A stretch of DNA of 64,000 nt from Clostridia bacterium (GCA_017420755.1 JAFQOG010000009.1:1-64000), one strand, 5' to 3'. Numbered from the stretch's first letter, positions 16,362 through 27,600 are shown. Made by a program: numbers and translations. Notes: generated by a model not told the origin, from the letters alone.

Positions 16362-17531
16362 TTAATCTCTTCTCTGATAGAAGACAACAGTCTTCATCAG
16401 TAAAGCAACAACAATAATAACCACCATAACCATTAGTATGTATAGCCAAATTGCTGCACTAAAGTTACCTGGGAATTTATCAGGATTGAGCTGTCCGCCA
16501 TATCCCAAAAGACCCATCATAACACGGTTATCCGCCGCTGTAAACATATCAACAACTGTATAAACCGCGTTAACAAGAATCATTGGGCTAATCATTGGCA
16601 AGGTAATCTTCCAGAAGGTTTCCCAAGCGGTTGCACCTTCCATCTGACAGGACTCGTAAATGGATGGTGAGATTGATTGCAAGCCGGATAGGAATATAAG
16701 CATTTGTACACCGGAACGGCTAACAATCTTAAATATACTATTTATAAGGCTTGTTACCATTTCGGATAGGCTAAATTCACCTATTTTAAGGTTAACATTT
16801 GCCAAAAGCGCTTCAACATCAAGAGCAGAAATCATTCCGCCGTCTGCCGATGCACCAGTGTTATCATCAATTCCACCACTTTCAGTCATCTCTGCCATTG
16901 CGTATCTTGCATCAACAAAGTCGATAATACCTGTTGACAAAATAACCGGGAGGAAGAATACAGCACGGAAGAATGTACGTCCTGTCATCTTTTGGTTGAG
17001 AATAACTGCCATAAAGAGTGAGAATATTACAATCGCAGGGATTTGCAATACAAGGTCACCCATAGCATCAAGGATTGTTTGTGTAAACATACCATCTTGG
17101 AAGAAAACGTATCTATAAGCATCAAAGCTAAAATAGTCGTAATTTCCCATAGAGCCGTAGAATGAAACCTCAACCGACTTTATAATCATTGGTAAATAGA
17201 TGAATATTATTCCGATTATAAAAGGTAGACAGAAAAGCCATCCGGAAAGAGCCTTCTTGCCTTGTAATGAAAGACCTTTTCTTTTTCTTCTTAGTGGAAC
17301 ATAATTGTCTCCCACTGTTGTTGCAGAGGATGATATCCCTTCACCAAAGGTTTTTACTGTCGAGTCAGCATTAACCTTTTCTTCCTCTTTTATTGGCTGT
17401 TCAACCACAGCCTCTTTAGCCGGCTTTGGTTTTACAACCGTTGGCTTGAGCAAATATACCTTTTGTTCTTCAGAAACAACCTCAGAAGACTTTAGCGATA
17501 TTTGAGTTTGCTTTTCAGTTGGGTTTTTCAT
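16362..17531 (-). CDS. Carbohydrate ABC transporter permease, MalF type (pair 2), with long tail and loop insert
   Basis: A 389-residue permease. An unusually long polar N-terminal tail (about 80 residues, rich in Pro, Lys, Glu) precedes the first helix. The EAA loop is ESCQMEGATAWETFWKITLP. A loop of about 60-70 residues between helices (SGGIDDNTGASADGG and onward) recalls the periplasmic loop of MalF that touches the binding protein. The start overlaps the stop of the DUF5696 gene by 4 bp (ATGA), so the two are translationally coupled. Confidence 0.88.
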   Translation of the reverse strand: MKNPTEKQTQISLKSSEVVSEEQKVYLLKPTVVKPKPAKEAVVEQPIKEEEKVNADSTVKTFGEGISSSATTVGDNYVPLRRKRKGLSLQGKKALSGWLFCLPFIIGIIFIYLPMIIKSVEVSFYGSMGNYDYFSFDAYRYVFFQDGMFTQTILDAMGDLVLQIPAIVIFSLFMAVILNQKMTGRTFFRAVFFLPVILSTGIIDFVDARYAMAEMTESGGIDDNTGASADGGMISALDVEALLANVNLKIGEFSLSEMVTSLINSIFKIVSRSGVQMLIFLSGLQSISPSIYESCQMEGATAWETFWKITLPMISPMILVNAVYTVVDMFTAADNRVMMGLLGYGGQLNPDKFPGNFSAAIWLYILMVMVVIIVVALLMKTVVFYQRRD

Positions 17532-20401
17532 TTCGCATTAGCCTCCTTTGTTGATTGACTATAAGCTTTAAAGTTAAGCGCTCTAACTTTATATTCAACG
17601 CCTTCAAATCTAACTATAACGTCTTGGCTATTGTAGTTAAGGATAAATCCTTCTCCGCCCTCGTAAACAACAAGAACGACCAAGGAGTTATCAACTGCTG
17701 TACCATCAAGCAAGGTAACTGTTACGTCACTATCGCTATTATTTAAGAATCTGTGGTCAACAATAAACTTATCCTGCTTATCCTTCATTGCGTTGTTATA
17801 TATTGTATAATTTTCTATTATTGAATCCTTTAAAAATTCATAGTTAATTGAATAATAGTTACTATACTCTGGGTCAGCCTTAAGCTTTTCCACATTTTCC
17901 ATTGCAATTGTATAGTAGAGTGCAGCGCCGTTTTCCATAGCCTTGAGAAGCATATAGCTTTCATCACCTTCCATATTGAGCGCATTTCCTGCAAACTCAA
18001 TGGAGCCGTGGTATACCATACCAAAGAATGGTACGCTTTCGCTTGCTCTTCTATATTTACTACTATCAATAGGAGCCGATAAAACGCCTGAGGCATAAGG
18101 AATTGCGTATGAGTTACCTGTGTCGACAATCAAGTTGAACTTCTTATCGTTTTCTCTTGTCATCAATTTCATAAACGCAATTACATTGTTCTTAGCATCC
18201 TCTCTTGAAATAAATCCTTCCTTATTAAAGTCAGAGTTTAGATCAGAGCCAAGAGCTCTTATTGCTAATGTTTTAATATTTATGTCTGATATTGAATCAG
18301 CAAATTTGTCAAATAGTGAAATAAACGATGCGGTAGAAACAGCAACACCACTTGTTCTTTCAAAGGTTTGAGTTGCTGCATAATATGCACGCTTTGTGGT
18401 ATATCTGTTATCAAGTGTCTTTATCGCGTTTTTCTTATTTGAATAACCGCTGAACCATTTTGATGAATGTGCATATGAAAAATCCACGTCTAACGCAACA
18501 TCATAGCCATTCTTTTCGGCGTCTAAAAGAAGATCATTTAGTCCCTTTTCTCCACCTAAAACCTTTTGCCATTTAATCTTGGTTGGATAGCTTGATGAAA
18601 GACCACCATTGTAAAATCCCTTAAGAATAAAGGAATTGTTGTTAATTCCAACCAAGGCAAGATCCTTTTGAATATTCATTACATCACTAAAAGAGGTGAG
18701 CTCCTTGTTAACAGTAACAGGGAAAGAAAAGATTTGCTCTTTTACCTTAATTGAACCGAAAACCTCAAGGAAAAGCTTGATATTTTCCTCTGTTTCGGTG
18801 AACTTTTTGATTGTTCCATTATTAATTAAGTAGTCTCTATATAGCTTTGCCATACCTACATAAGAGGTATCGTATGTGTTTTTAAGACCATATTCCTCAG
18901 CTGTTGCGTCCGCTGTTAAAAGCTTATACGACATTTTGTATTTGCCCTTATATGCGTCCTTTGACACAACTGTAATCTCAGTAGATGATGAAGCACCACC
19001 AGAGAAGGCATCTGCTAAGTCATATATGTCATATTCGTTGTAATTAAATGTTGCATATGCTGATGCATAGAATGGACCCGCCTCCGAGGAAATTGCTGCC
19101 AAAGCATCGCCCTCCTCTATTATTGCGAAGTATCCACTTCCGTTTCCTTCACTTGAATTAACAAGGCCGAAAACAGGCATTGTAAACTGCTCAATATTCT
19201 TTCCTGCTATTTGATATTTTGAGTAGTCAGCACCGTAAAGTGTTGATTTGATAGTACCCTGTTGTCCCTTAGCAACCAAATCTTCATATCTTATAATAGC
19301 ACCACTTCCATCAGGAATAAAAATGTAGCCATTATCGAATCTGGTTTGCATCATATCAGCTGCACTGAAATAAGGTAAAACAGTTATGTTTGCAAGACAA
19401 TAAAGCTCTCTATTATATTCTACACTATTCGTATCGATTTCAATAGTTAAGCCATCATCAGTTAACGTGTATATCGCTGTAAACTTAAAGTTTATATATT
19501 CCTTTTCCGGGAAGTACTGAGCATCATTTGCCTCATTCCAAAGTGCATCTCTATCAATTTCGAACTGAGTTTTCTCTTCGCCCTCTGCTGACAAAACAAA
19601 GTAATTTGGAGCTTTTTCCTTCAATGAGGCTTCCAAAATTCTCATTGTTTGATTGCTTTGATATACTTTTGTTTGCAAGCGCATAAATGGAGTGGTAACA
19701 CAAAGAGGCTCTTTGTCAATTAATGATTGTCTATAACCACCTGTTACATCTTTATCCAAAAGAGAGTCCTTGTAGTATTTTTGATCAGGGTCAAATACTT
19801 CAAAATTGTCACCTATTATTTTACTTTGAATATCTGCATCGGAGATGCCAACAGCGCGAAGGGCTCCATAGAAATCCTCTAATGCAATTTTCTTTGGAAC
19901 TGCAAAATCGCGTTCATCCTCACCAATGGAATAATCAATCTTCATACCATTTGAGGTTGGGGTTATCTCTCCTTGTCCAAAGTAAAATCCGTCCTTGTAG
20001 CTGTATAGCTCTGTCATGCCGGATTCGCCTTGGCTAAGCTTGAAGTACTTTAATATTATTTGTGACATAAATTTTCCCTTGTCACCCTCGTTGCTCGCGG
20101 TGGTTGTAACGCTGTATGGGTTTGACAAGAAAATTTCGCCTGTAACCTTATTCTTAATTGCGAATTCTCCAGTATCGTAGTCAACATAAAGCTCAAGCAT
20201 TCCGTCGCCCGTGCCAGGCTTTGAGGTATCATCGCTTGTCGCAACGAGCTGCATATATCTGCTTAACCTGTCTTCCTCGCTGACATAAGCATCGTTAAAT
20301 GGCACTCTCACTTTTTCATCTTCAGCAAAAACTGTTAATGGAGTCAATATAGATATAACCATTAAAACGGCAAGAAAGGCCGATATTATTCTCTTTTTCA
20401 T
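17528..20401 (-). CDS. Large secreted DUF5696-family protein, possible glycosidase-like fold
   Basis: A 957-residue protein with a signal peptide ending near VFA (residue 26) and no lipobox. The N-terminal half (about 50-500) is beta-rich and resembles the mixed-sandwich domain that precedes many glycosidase barrels. Residues about 550-880 alternate strands and helices as in a TIM barrel (FILKGFYNGG, YDVALDVDFSYAH, LAIRALGSDLNSDF, NLIVDTGNSYA). A short C-terminal beta domain follows. DUF5696 has no assigned activity that I know of; assignment to that family is from overall sequence appearance. Its place between two halves of a sugar importer suggests extracellular cleavage or presentation of the imported glycan. 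Acidic catalytic residues cannot be fixed from sequence alone. Confidence 0.65.
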   Translation of the reverse strand: MKKRIISAFLAVLMVISILTPLTVFAEDEKVRVPFNDAYVSEEDRLSRYMQLVATSDDTSKPGTGDGMLELYVDYDTGEFAIKNKVTGEIFLSNPYSVTTTASNEGDKGKFMSQIILKYFKLSQGESGMTELYSYKDGFYFGQGEITPTSNGMKIDYSIGEDERDFAVPKKIALEDFYGALRAVGISDADIQSKIIGDNFEVFDPDQKYYKDSLLDKDVTGGYRQSLIDKEPLCVTTPFMRLQTKVYQSNQTMRILEASLKEKAPNYFVLSAEGEEKTQFEIDRDALWNEANDAQYFPEKEYINFKFTAIYTLTDDGLTIEIDTNSVEYNRELYCLANITVLPYFSAADMMQTRFDNGYIFIPDGSGAIIRYEDLVAKGQQGTIKSTLYGADYSKYQIAGKNIEQFTMPVFGLVNSSEGNGSGYFAIIEEGDALAAISSEAGPFYASAYATFNYNEYDIYDLADAFSGGASSSTEITVVSKDAYKGKYKMSYKLLTADATAEEYGLKNTYDTSYVGMAKLYRDYLINNGTIKKFTETEENIKLFLEVFGSIKVKEQIFSFPVTVNKELTSFSDVMNIQKDLALVGINNNSFILKGFYNGGLSSSYPTKIKWQKVLGGEKGLNDLLLDAEKNGYDVALDVDFSYAHSSKWFSGYSNKKNAIKTLDNRYTTKRAYYAATQTFERTSGVAVSTASFISLFDKFADSISDINIKTLAIRALGSDLNSDFNKEGFISREDAKNNVIAFMKLMTRENDKKFNLIVDTGNSYAIPYASGVLSAPIDSSKYRRASESVPFFGMVYHGSIEFAGNALNMEGDESYMLLKAMENGAALYYTIAMENVEKLKADPEYSNYYSINYEFLKDSIIENYTIYNNAMKDKQDKFIVDHRFLNNSDSDVTVTLLDGTAVDNSLVVLVVYEGGEGFILNYNSQDVIVRFEGVEYKVRALNFKAYSQSTKEANAK

Positions 20402-20412
20402 ATTCAGCCCTC

Positions 20413-22680
20413 CTACCTGTAGCTAATCTCACTTGCAATTGTTGATGCAAATGATGACATTTTTGTAACAAGTGTAATAAATAGTACCACAATGAACATT
20501 ATTACAACCATACCAACAAGCGTTGCTATTACTGTAACTATGTTTTTGCCCATTGAGTAATCGTGTGTAACCTGCATACCGATGATTATTAGGAATGCCA
20601 TCCAAATGTAAGCAACTGATAAAATAAGTGCAGGAATTTGTGATTCAGTTCCTACGAGAACCTGTGTTAAGAGTGTTGATACAATAACAAGAATTGGCAC
20701 TGGGAATAATGCATATGAGGTTGCAACGAAGATATCCTTAAAGCTTCCCTCTCCATCAAAAAGAGTTGTAAAGCACCAGTTTGAAAGAACCCATAAGAAG
20801 AATGGAATCAAAACTGTTGCAGCTTGAGAAACAATCGTTGCTGTTGAGCCTTGTGGCTTATAGTAATAGCCTTGACCTATTCCTTGATAGTAGAATGCTA
20901 CTACTGTAATAATAAGGAAGATAATTGATGCTCTTACCGAGCCACGCTTTTCCTTTTTTAAGTCCCAATAACCATCAAATGGGTGGAACATGATGTGAAA
21001 TCCATAGGTTAATTCTTCCTTTAGCGAGCGCTTGCCACCCTTGGTAGCTGCCGCCTTATTAACCTTTCCAGCGTATGTAAATACCTTAACCACTACAAAT
21101 AGGACAACGATTATTCCTATTACTAATAAGATAAAGTATCTTTCCATTATGTTTGCACGAATTGCTTTAAATACTGTTGCATAGTTTTCAGTATCATATG
21201 CGGCTTTAAAATAATCAAGTGCAAGCTTTAGCTGCTCATCGTCATCGTTTGAATTACGATAAATTGCTTTACCCATTTCAACGTAAGCAGTGTCGAAGTT
21301 ATTATTCTTTGCAAGAACGTCCTTCCAAGCTTCAGCAGCTAAATCAAATTCACCATCGTTTTGAAGCTTAATTGCGTTTGCCAAAATCTCAGCATATTCC
21401 GTTTGTCTATATGGAACTATTGCTGCATTTGCAACGTCCAAAACAAGAATCTTAGTTACAGGCACCTCTATTAGATTGCCGTTGTCATCAATTCTTGTTT
21501 CATTGTACATTTGATAAGTAATTGAGTTACCCTGTGTAACTTGACCAAATTGCTCACCAATATCGCCGAAAATGTAAAGAAGGTTGCCTGAACGGTCATA
21601 GGTATAAATCTTTGAACGCTTTTGGTCAAGGATAGACCAAACGCCGTCAGGACCACTTGTTATGTCAACAATTTCTGATACTCCTGTTGGTGCACCTCTA
21701 TTAGCCGCGGTTATTTTGGTATTGAGCTCTACCGCAACCTCACCCGAAGGAGCAAAGAAGCCTGTACGCTGCATAATATCTGTTCCGCCAGCATTAAGAA
21801 GCTTAACCGGTGAATAGTCTGTTGTTTTTCCTGTTAGCTGTGTAATTTGTGAGTTTGCATCCTCATTGTCATATATGATAGAGCCATAAACAAAGTCTCC
21901 ATATGTTCTGTCAAGCTCTAAGTTTCTGTATGCGGTTGGTACGTTAGTAAATTCAAGAGTTGACCAAGGGTTAATTGTTTGAATGATTGCCTGCAAAGCA
22001 GAAACGCTAACCTTTGGTGCACCGATGAAGTTGATAAAATCTCCTTCACTTGTAAGAACGATAATACCCTCTGTTGTTCCTGCCGACGCAACGTACATTC
22101 TGCCGTGCTTATCAACAACGCAGCTTTGAGGTGTATATGTGCCTTCAGCTGATGCAAAGTTGATTCGAGGCTCCTTAAAGGTTCTATCATACTCATAAGC
22201 CTCATCGCCTACTTTGTCTTCATATATGTTAAATTTAACAATTCTTTTGTTTCTTTGGTCGCAAACATAAAGTCCCTTGTAAGCGCCTGTGCTTACTGCA
22301 AATGTGCTCTTAGGGCTATCAAAGGTGTCTTCTACACCATCGCTGTTTACGAAATCCTTAACAATTGCTTTAAATTTATAGTTGCGGTCTAAAACAACAA
22401 TTCTATTGTTTGTTGAATCCGTAATATACACATTTCCGAAATCATCGGTTTCAATATCGGTTGCACCGTCATTAATTTCAATGCCACCTAAATTTTCAAT
22501 GCCGATATTTGCGGAGTTTATAGTGTCTGATCCATCCGGTACGTATGCATCCGGAGACTTTAGTACTTCACCATTTATTGAATATGTATACGTATCATAA
22601 GGAGTTGCAGCCATAGCACAAGGAGCAAGAAGCAATACGAAGGCAAACATAAACGCTATTATTTTAGCTATTCTATTCAT
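20413..22680 (-). CDS. NHL beta-propeller, TPR and Yip1-domain membrane protein
   Basis: A 755-residue protein. A signal peptide (residues 1-24) leads into NHL-like repeats at about 50-425 (ATDIETDDFGNVYITDS, GLYVCDQRNKRIVKF, DITSGPDGVWSILDQ), predicted outside the cell. A TPR-like helical segment follows at about 430-500, then one membrane helix near 510-530, a Lys-rich cytoplasmic stretch, and a Yip1-type domain at about 560-755 with five hydrophobic helices and the entry motif MFHPFDGYWDLKKEKRGS. NHL propellers bind proteins or RNA or sense ligands; the role of bacterial Yip1 domains is not established. It is fully embedded in the importer operon (9-11 bp gaps), so a scaffold or sensor role for uptake is inferred. 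Confidence 0.75.
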   Translation of the reverse strand: MNRIAKIIAFMFAFVLLLAPCAMAATPYDTYTYSINGEVLKSPDAYVPDGSDTINSANIGIENLGGIEINDGATDIETDDFGNVYITDSTNNRIVVLDRNYKFKAIVKDFVNSDGVEDTFDSPKSTFAVSTGAYKGLYVCDQRNKRIVKFNIYEDKVGDEAYEYDRTFKEPRINFASAEGTYTPQSCVVDKHGRMYVASAGTTEGIIVLTSEGDFINFIGAPKVSVSALQAIIQTINPWSTLEFTNVPTAYRNLELDRTYGDFVYGSIIYDNEDANSQITQLTGKTTDYSPVKLLNAGGTDIMQRTGFFAPSGEVAVELNTKITAANRGAPTGVSEIVDITSGPDGVWSILDQKRSKIYTYDRSGNLLYIFGDIGEQFGQVTQGNSITYQMYNETRIDDNGNLIEVPVTKILVLDVANAAIVPYRQTEYAEILANAIKLQNDGEFDLAAEAWKDVLAKNNNFDTAYVEMGKAIYRNSNDDDEQLKLALDYFKAAYDTENYATVFKAIRANIMERYFILLVIGIIVVLFVVVKVFTYAGKVNKAAATKGGKRSLKEELTYGFHIMFHPFDGYWDLKKEKRGSVRASIIFLIITVVAFYYQGIGQGYYYKPQGSTATIVSQAATVLIPFFLWVLSNWCFTTLFDGEGSFKDIFVATSYALFPVPILVIVSTLLTQVLVGTESQIPALILSVAYIWMAFLIIIGMQVTHDYSMGKNIVTVIATLVGMVVIMFIVVLFITLVTKMSSFASTIASEISYR

Positions 22681-22689
22681 ATATCCTCC

Positions 22690-23562
22690 TTAATCCTTCA
22701 TACCACTTGAAGCCATGGTTTCAATGATATTACTTTGTGAAATAACAAATACAAGAATTGGTACAAGCATCATAATTACAGTACCAGCAGCAGATGCACC
22801 TGCACGGGCAATACCACCAGCTGTGATTTGTCCGATTGCGTAGTTAAGTGTTTTTAGCTGTTCACTATAAATATACGCTGATGCACCGGTGTTCCAAAGT
22901 CCTTGGAACGAATAAATGATAAGTGTGAGCCATGCCGGCTTAACCATTGGCATAGCAATAACCCAGAAGGTTTTAAACTCACTACATCCGTCAAGACGTG
23001 CGCTTTCAAGCACGGAATCTGAAATTGATGAGTCCATAAACTGCTTCATAAGGTAAAGTCCCATAGATGAGCCCCATGCAGGAATGATAAGTGTAAATGG
23101 GTTATCCATAAGTCCAAGAGTTGATAGTGTTAGGAAGTTCGCGATCGCTGTTACAGTTGATGTAAACATAAGAGAACGCTGAATAATCCAGAACACGCCT
23201 TTTCTGCCTGGGAAAGGAATTTTTGAAACCGCGTAAGCTGCGAGTGAGCTAAACAAAAGGTTACCAAATGTTCCTGCTGCAGTAATAAATACTGTATTGA
23301 ATATGTATCTTGAGAAAGGTACCCAAGAATCACTTAAAAGTGTAAACAAATCGGAAAAGTTTTTAAACGTTGGGTTAACAACGTAGAATCTTGGTGGGAA
23401 CATCCAAAGTTCGTCAAGAGGCTTTAACGATTGCATTACAACGTATACCATTGGCAAGAACATAAATACTCCCATTATAGCAAGGAAGATAAATATTCCT
23501 GCGTCACCGCCCTTCGAACGGTTTAGGACAACTTGATGATTTCTAACTCTCATTTTTTGCAT
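22690..23562 (-). CDS. Carbohydrate ABC transporter permease, MalG type (pair 1)
   Basis: A 290-residue permease, the normal family length, with six helices and the EAA loop ESARLDGCSEFKTFWVIAMP. Its gene starts 1 bp after the stop of its MalF-type partner. In the usual scheme this heterodimer forms the channel for the sugar delivered by the binding protein encoded first in the operon. Confidence 0.92.
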   Translation of the reverse strand: MQKMRVRNHQVVLNRSKGGDAGIFIFLAIMGVFMFLPMVYVVMQSLKPLDELWMFPPRFYVVNPTFKNFSDLFTLLSDSWVPFSRYIFNTVFITAAGTFGNLLFSSLAAYAVSKIPFPGRKGVFWIIQRSLMFTSTVTAIANFLTLSTLGLMDNPFTLIIPAWGSSMGLYLMKQFMDSSISDSVLESARLDGCSEFKTFWVIAMPMVKPAWLTLIIYSFQGLWNTGASAYIYSEQLKTLNYAIGQITAGGIARAGASAAGTVIMMLVPILVFVISQSNIIETMASSGMKD

Positions 23563-23563
23563 A

Positions 23564-24601
23564 TCATTGTCCCACCTTCGAAAGCATTTTATTAACCAGA
23601 ACGTTAGCGCCCATCATTACAAGGAATAGAACGAACGCAATTGCGGAAGCATAACCTACTTCCCAACGTTGGCTTCCGTAGTCCTCCAAGCAGTGCATAA
23701 TCGTGTGACACGAATAGTTAACTGATGGGAAACCACAAAGTGCTGTAACTACGCCACCAAAGCCGAACGCACCGGTAATTGACATTACCGCACCGAACAT
23801 AAGCTGAGGGCGCATCATTGGCAAGGTGATAAACCAAAGCTCTTGCCATCTGTTTTTGATACCGTCAACCGCGGCGGCCTCAAACAAGCTCTTATCAACC
23901 GTTTGAAGACCCGCAATAAACGATAGGAATGCTGTACCGAGTGACATCCAAAGCGCAACCACGATACAAAGCGTCATTGCATATTTTTCATCGTAGAACC
24001 AAAGTATCGGCGCATCTATGATATTTAACTTCATAAGTGTACCGTTAACCCATCCTTGTCCATCGTTTGAGAAAAGTGTACCCCAAATGAGATATACTGA
24101 ACCAGAAATTGATGGTGCATAGAATACAAGAGTTACAATTGCTCTGATTCTTGGTGAAAGCTCGTTAATGAACCACGCAACAAGGAACGAAAGAATATAT
24201 GATACAGGACCTGTGATTGCTGCAAATACGAGTGTGTTTTTGCACGCGAGAAGGAAGATATCATCCTCAAAGAACAGTCTTGTATAGTTCTTGATTCCTA
24301 TAAACATGTCCCATTTAAATTCGAGCATGTTAAAGTTTGTAAAGCTGAGTACAAGTGAAAGTACAACAGGGAAAACAGTGAAAAGAATGAAAACAAACAT
24401 AAATGGTGCAATCATTAGATAAGCGATTTTATGTCTTTTCATTTCATGAATAGTCCATTGGAACATAGTCATGTCTTTTCTTGCAACTGCCTTCTTTTTT
24501 GTCTTTTTAGGTGATTCTAAAATACCATCATCATGTATAGCTTCGTCAGCTGTGTTAATGTTTTCAGCTGTGTTTTGTAAATTTTCATTACTGTTTGCCA
24601 T
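23564..24601 (-). CDS. Carbohydrate ABC transporter permease, MalF type (pair 1)
   Basis: A 345-residue permease with a polar, acidic-then-basic N-terminal tail of about 55 residues before the first helix. The EAA loop is EAAAVDGIKNRWQELWFITLP. It lies 31 bp downstream of the binding-protein gene and 1 bp upstream of the MalG-type gene, the standard order binding protein, MalF, MalG. Confidence 0.92.
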   Translation of the reverse strand: MANSNENLQNTAENINTADEAIHDDGILESPKKTKKKAVARKDMTMFQWTIHEMKRHKIAYLMIAPFMFVFILFTVFPVVLSLVLSFTNFNMLEFKWDMFIGIKNYTRLFFEDDIFLLACKNTLVFAAITGPVSYILSFLVAWFINELSPRIRAIVTLVFYAPSISGSVYLIWGTLFSNDGQGWVNGTLMKLNIIDAPILWFYDEKYAMTLCIVVALWMSLGTAFLSFIAGLQTVDKSLFEAAAVDGIKNRWQELWFITLPMMRPQLMFGAVMSITGAFGFGGVVTALCGFPSVNYSCHTIMHCLEDYGSQRWEVGYASAIAFVLFLVMMGANVLVNKMLSKVGQ

Positions 24602-24632
24602 TTACATTTTCTCCTTCATTAGTATTTTAGAA

Positions 24633-27600
24633 TTAGTTTAATATGCCGTCTTTGTTAAGGCTTTTGTAGTCCTTAAAGGTTAGCATACCGAACTCTTGAC
24701 GTCTTCTCTCAATTTCCGAGTTAATTGTTGTAACATAACTAAGAAGTGCATCAGATGCGTCCTCACCCTCGTTGTAAGCTGCTAAGAATGCGAAGTTTAC
24801 GTAACGAGCGAGATAGTAGCTACCTGGGTGGTTAGGTACTGCATCAAGGTTGTTGAATTGGTCAAGGATTCTTGCCTTTTCCTTCGCTGTCCAAGGAAGC
24901 TCCTCAAGTGCGATTCTATTTGCGGTTGCAGGTCTTGCTGCGATACCCATAATAGAAACAACTCCGTTTGAATAGTCTGCTTGGAATTCATTTCCTGTAT
25001 ACCACTTCATAAATTTCCAAGCTGCTGCGTCTCTTGATTTTTGTTCAGCTGAATCGCCGTTTTCAATCATTACACATCCTGTAACGGTTGCCATAGCATT
25101 TCTGTTGATTTGAATATTGCCATACTTGTCGAGCACTTCATTCCCATTTTCGTCAACGACAATTTGACCTGGAATCTTTACAAATGACCAAAGTCCTGAA
25201 AGCTCAGATGCGAATACCGCCAATTGGTTACATGTTGTATATGATGCAATACCAATAGGCATTTCACCTGTACGGAAACGGTTCGCAAAATCGTATGTAT
25301 ATGGAAGTGAATACTGAGTATAGTAGTTACACATCGTTTCAAATGAGTTAAGAACACCCTTTGAATCGAAGTTAATTGTCATTCCGTTGTTGGAATATGC
25401 CTCGTTTCCACTCTGATACATAAATGTGTATGCATCGTTTTGGATACCAAGCTCCATATTATTATATTGAAGAATAGGAAGAATTGCGAGCATGTCATCC
25501 CATGTTTTTGGAACCTCAAGCTCAAGGTTTGCAAAAATGTCCTCACGGTAGAACATCATTGAGAATGACAAGGTATCAGGCAAAGCATAAAGCTCAATAC
25601 CTGTTTGTCCATCACTGTTCTTCCAGTTGTAGCCATAATTTGCATCATCGGATGGTGTATCCAAATTATTGTGGTCTACAAGATAGTGAACGGTTTTTCC
25701 GTTTACACTGCTTGTTTCATCATCTCTCCACAAATAGAGGTCCTCTTCAACCCAGTTATATTTGTTGCTCTTTTCAAGAACACCATTAACATCGTCATAG
25801 CCGAAATTGTAGAGTGTAAGTGGCTCAATTGCCGCCTCTGGGAATTCATCCAAGATGTTTGTTCCATTTCTTATATCATTATTAACATATTCATTTAATG
25901 GCTTGATTGCATTACGGAGAGCATAGTCGATAATTGTTGTGCTTGCCTCCATAAGCGAAACCTCAGGACCAACACCTGCAATGATTGAAGGCAATAGTGT
26001 TCCTGCTGAAATGAGCTTAATGTTAACATTTATATTCGTTTCTGGTGTGAATTTATTTTCAATGAGGTTTCTTATGATTTGTGCTTGGTCACGTCCGGTA
26101 ACAACCCAAACTTCAATTGTTTCTCCTGTGCCGTTTGTTGAGCCTTCACTATCCATTGCATTGTAGTTACCTGCAAATGATGCAAAGAATAGCTTAATTT
26201 CAAACCAAATCGCTTGGAAAAATCCTGCATCTGCCTTTGGCAACTCGTCTGCATTTGATTGAAGCTTGTAGTAGTCCACTTGTAGAGGCTGTGTTTTTGC
26301 GCTATTTATCCACGTACCTAATGAACCAATTTGTGATTTTAATGTTGCTAAGTTAGCAGGAATTTCCGACTCGTTTGTCGCCATCTTCTCAAGAAGCTGA
26401 TATACCTGCTTAATTGTTGCGGTCTTTTCACCTTCACCAGTACCGCCGTCCTGTGCCTTGTTCTCTGTAACCATATAGTTATATACGCCCTCAAGGTTTT
26501 GTGCCTCTATAAGCATGCTTTCAAGAACGTGTGGCATAACACGTGTAAAGCCGTATGAACGGTTAGGGTCTGGGTCTGTACCTGTGAGCTTTAGAATCTC
26601 AAGGTATGCATTGTTAATTTCTGTAAGCGATTTGCTTACTTGCTTAATTTGTGAGCCCATTTCGCCAAGAGTAGCCTCAAGCTTAATCTCGTAGGTCTTT
26701 CCCTTTTCAAAATAGAATTCAAATGTAGTATCAGCGTCACCGAGGAAGCAGGTTTGCCAAGAGCTTGTATATGGGAAACGGCAGTTTGCAGCCTCTGCAA
26801 ACGGAACCTCTCCATTTATATATAGCTTTCTTGAAACGTACATACCGCTAAGAAGCGCTTGCTTATATCTAACTGCGATTGAATAATAGCCAGATTCAGG
26901 AACTGTAATCTCATAGCTCATCCACTCACCAACATTTTGCCACTGCTCTTTTCCTGCAGTGTTATACTTAACAGCGGATTCGCTTTGCTTACCGGTCAAG
27001 CCACTTGTAATAGCAGAGGTTCTGTCATAAACAGGATACATTGTTACAGCTGAAACGTTTTCTGGTCCCTCTGCCTCTATAACGTCTAAGTCAATACTAA
27101 CTCTATGGTCCTCAACCTTTCCGTAAAGGGATTCCATATCTTTTTTATATTGGCTATATGATTTGAGATTATCCTGTGGGCGCAAAACGATAGATTGGAT
27201 AATAATACCCTCTCTTTGACCTTCAAGCGAAATGGTATTTTCGCCAGGCTTAATGTAGAACTCAAATGGGTACATTTCATATCCATTAGAATCGCTTATT
27301 GCATATGTAACCCAGCTTTGATCCTGATCAACTGAAGGACGGATATCATCACCCTTGCCGTTTTCCTTTTCATTTTTAAAGGTTGGCTTGTCGTTTGAGT
27401 CATATGTATAGCCATATTTCCATACCTTTGAAAGCACAAGTGAGCGTGCCTCAGCAAACGGAATCTCGCCGTTTAAGTAGAATATACGCTCAATAGAGTT
27501 GCTTGTAGGCTTTGGATCACCCTCAATAATGTCATCCTCCATAGCTTGAGCATATCTAATCTCAATTATGTAGTTTCCACTCATGTTTTCAGGAACATAG

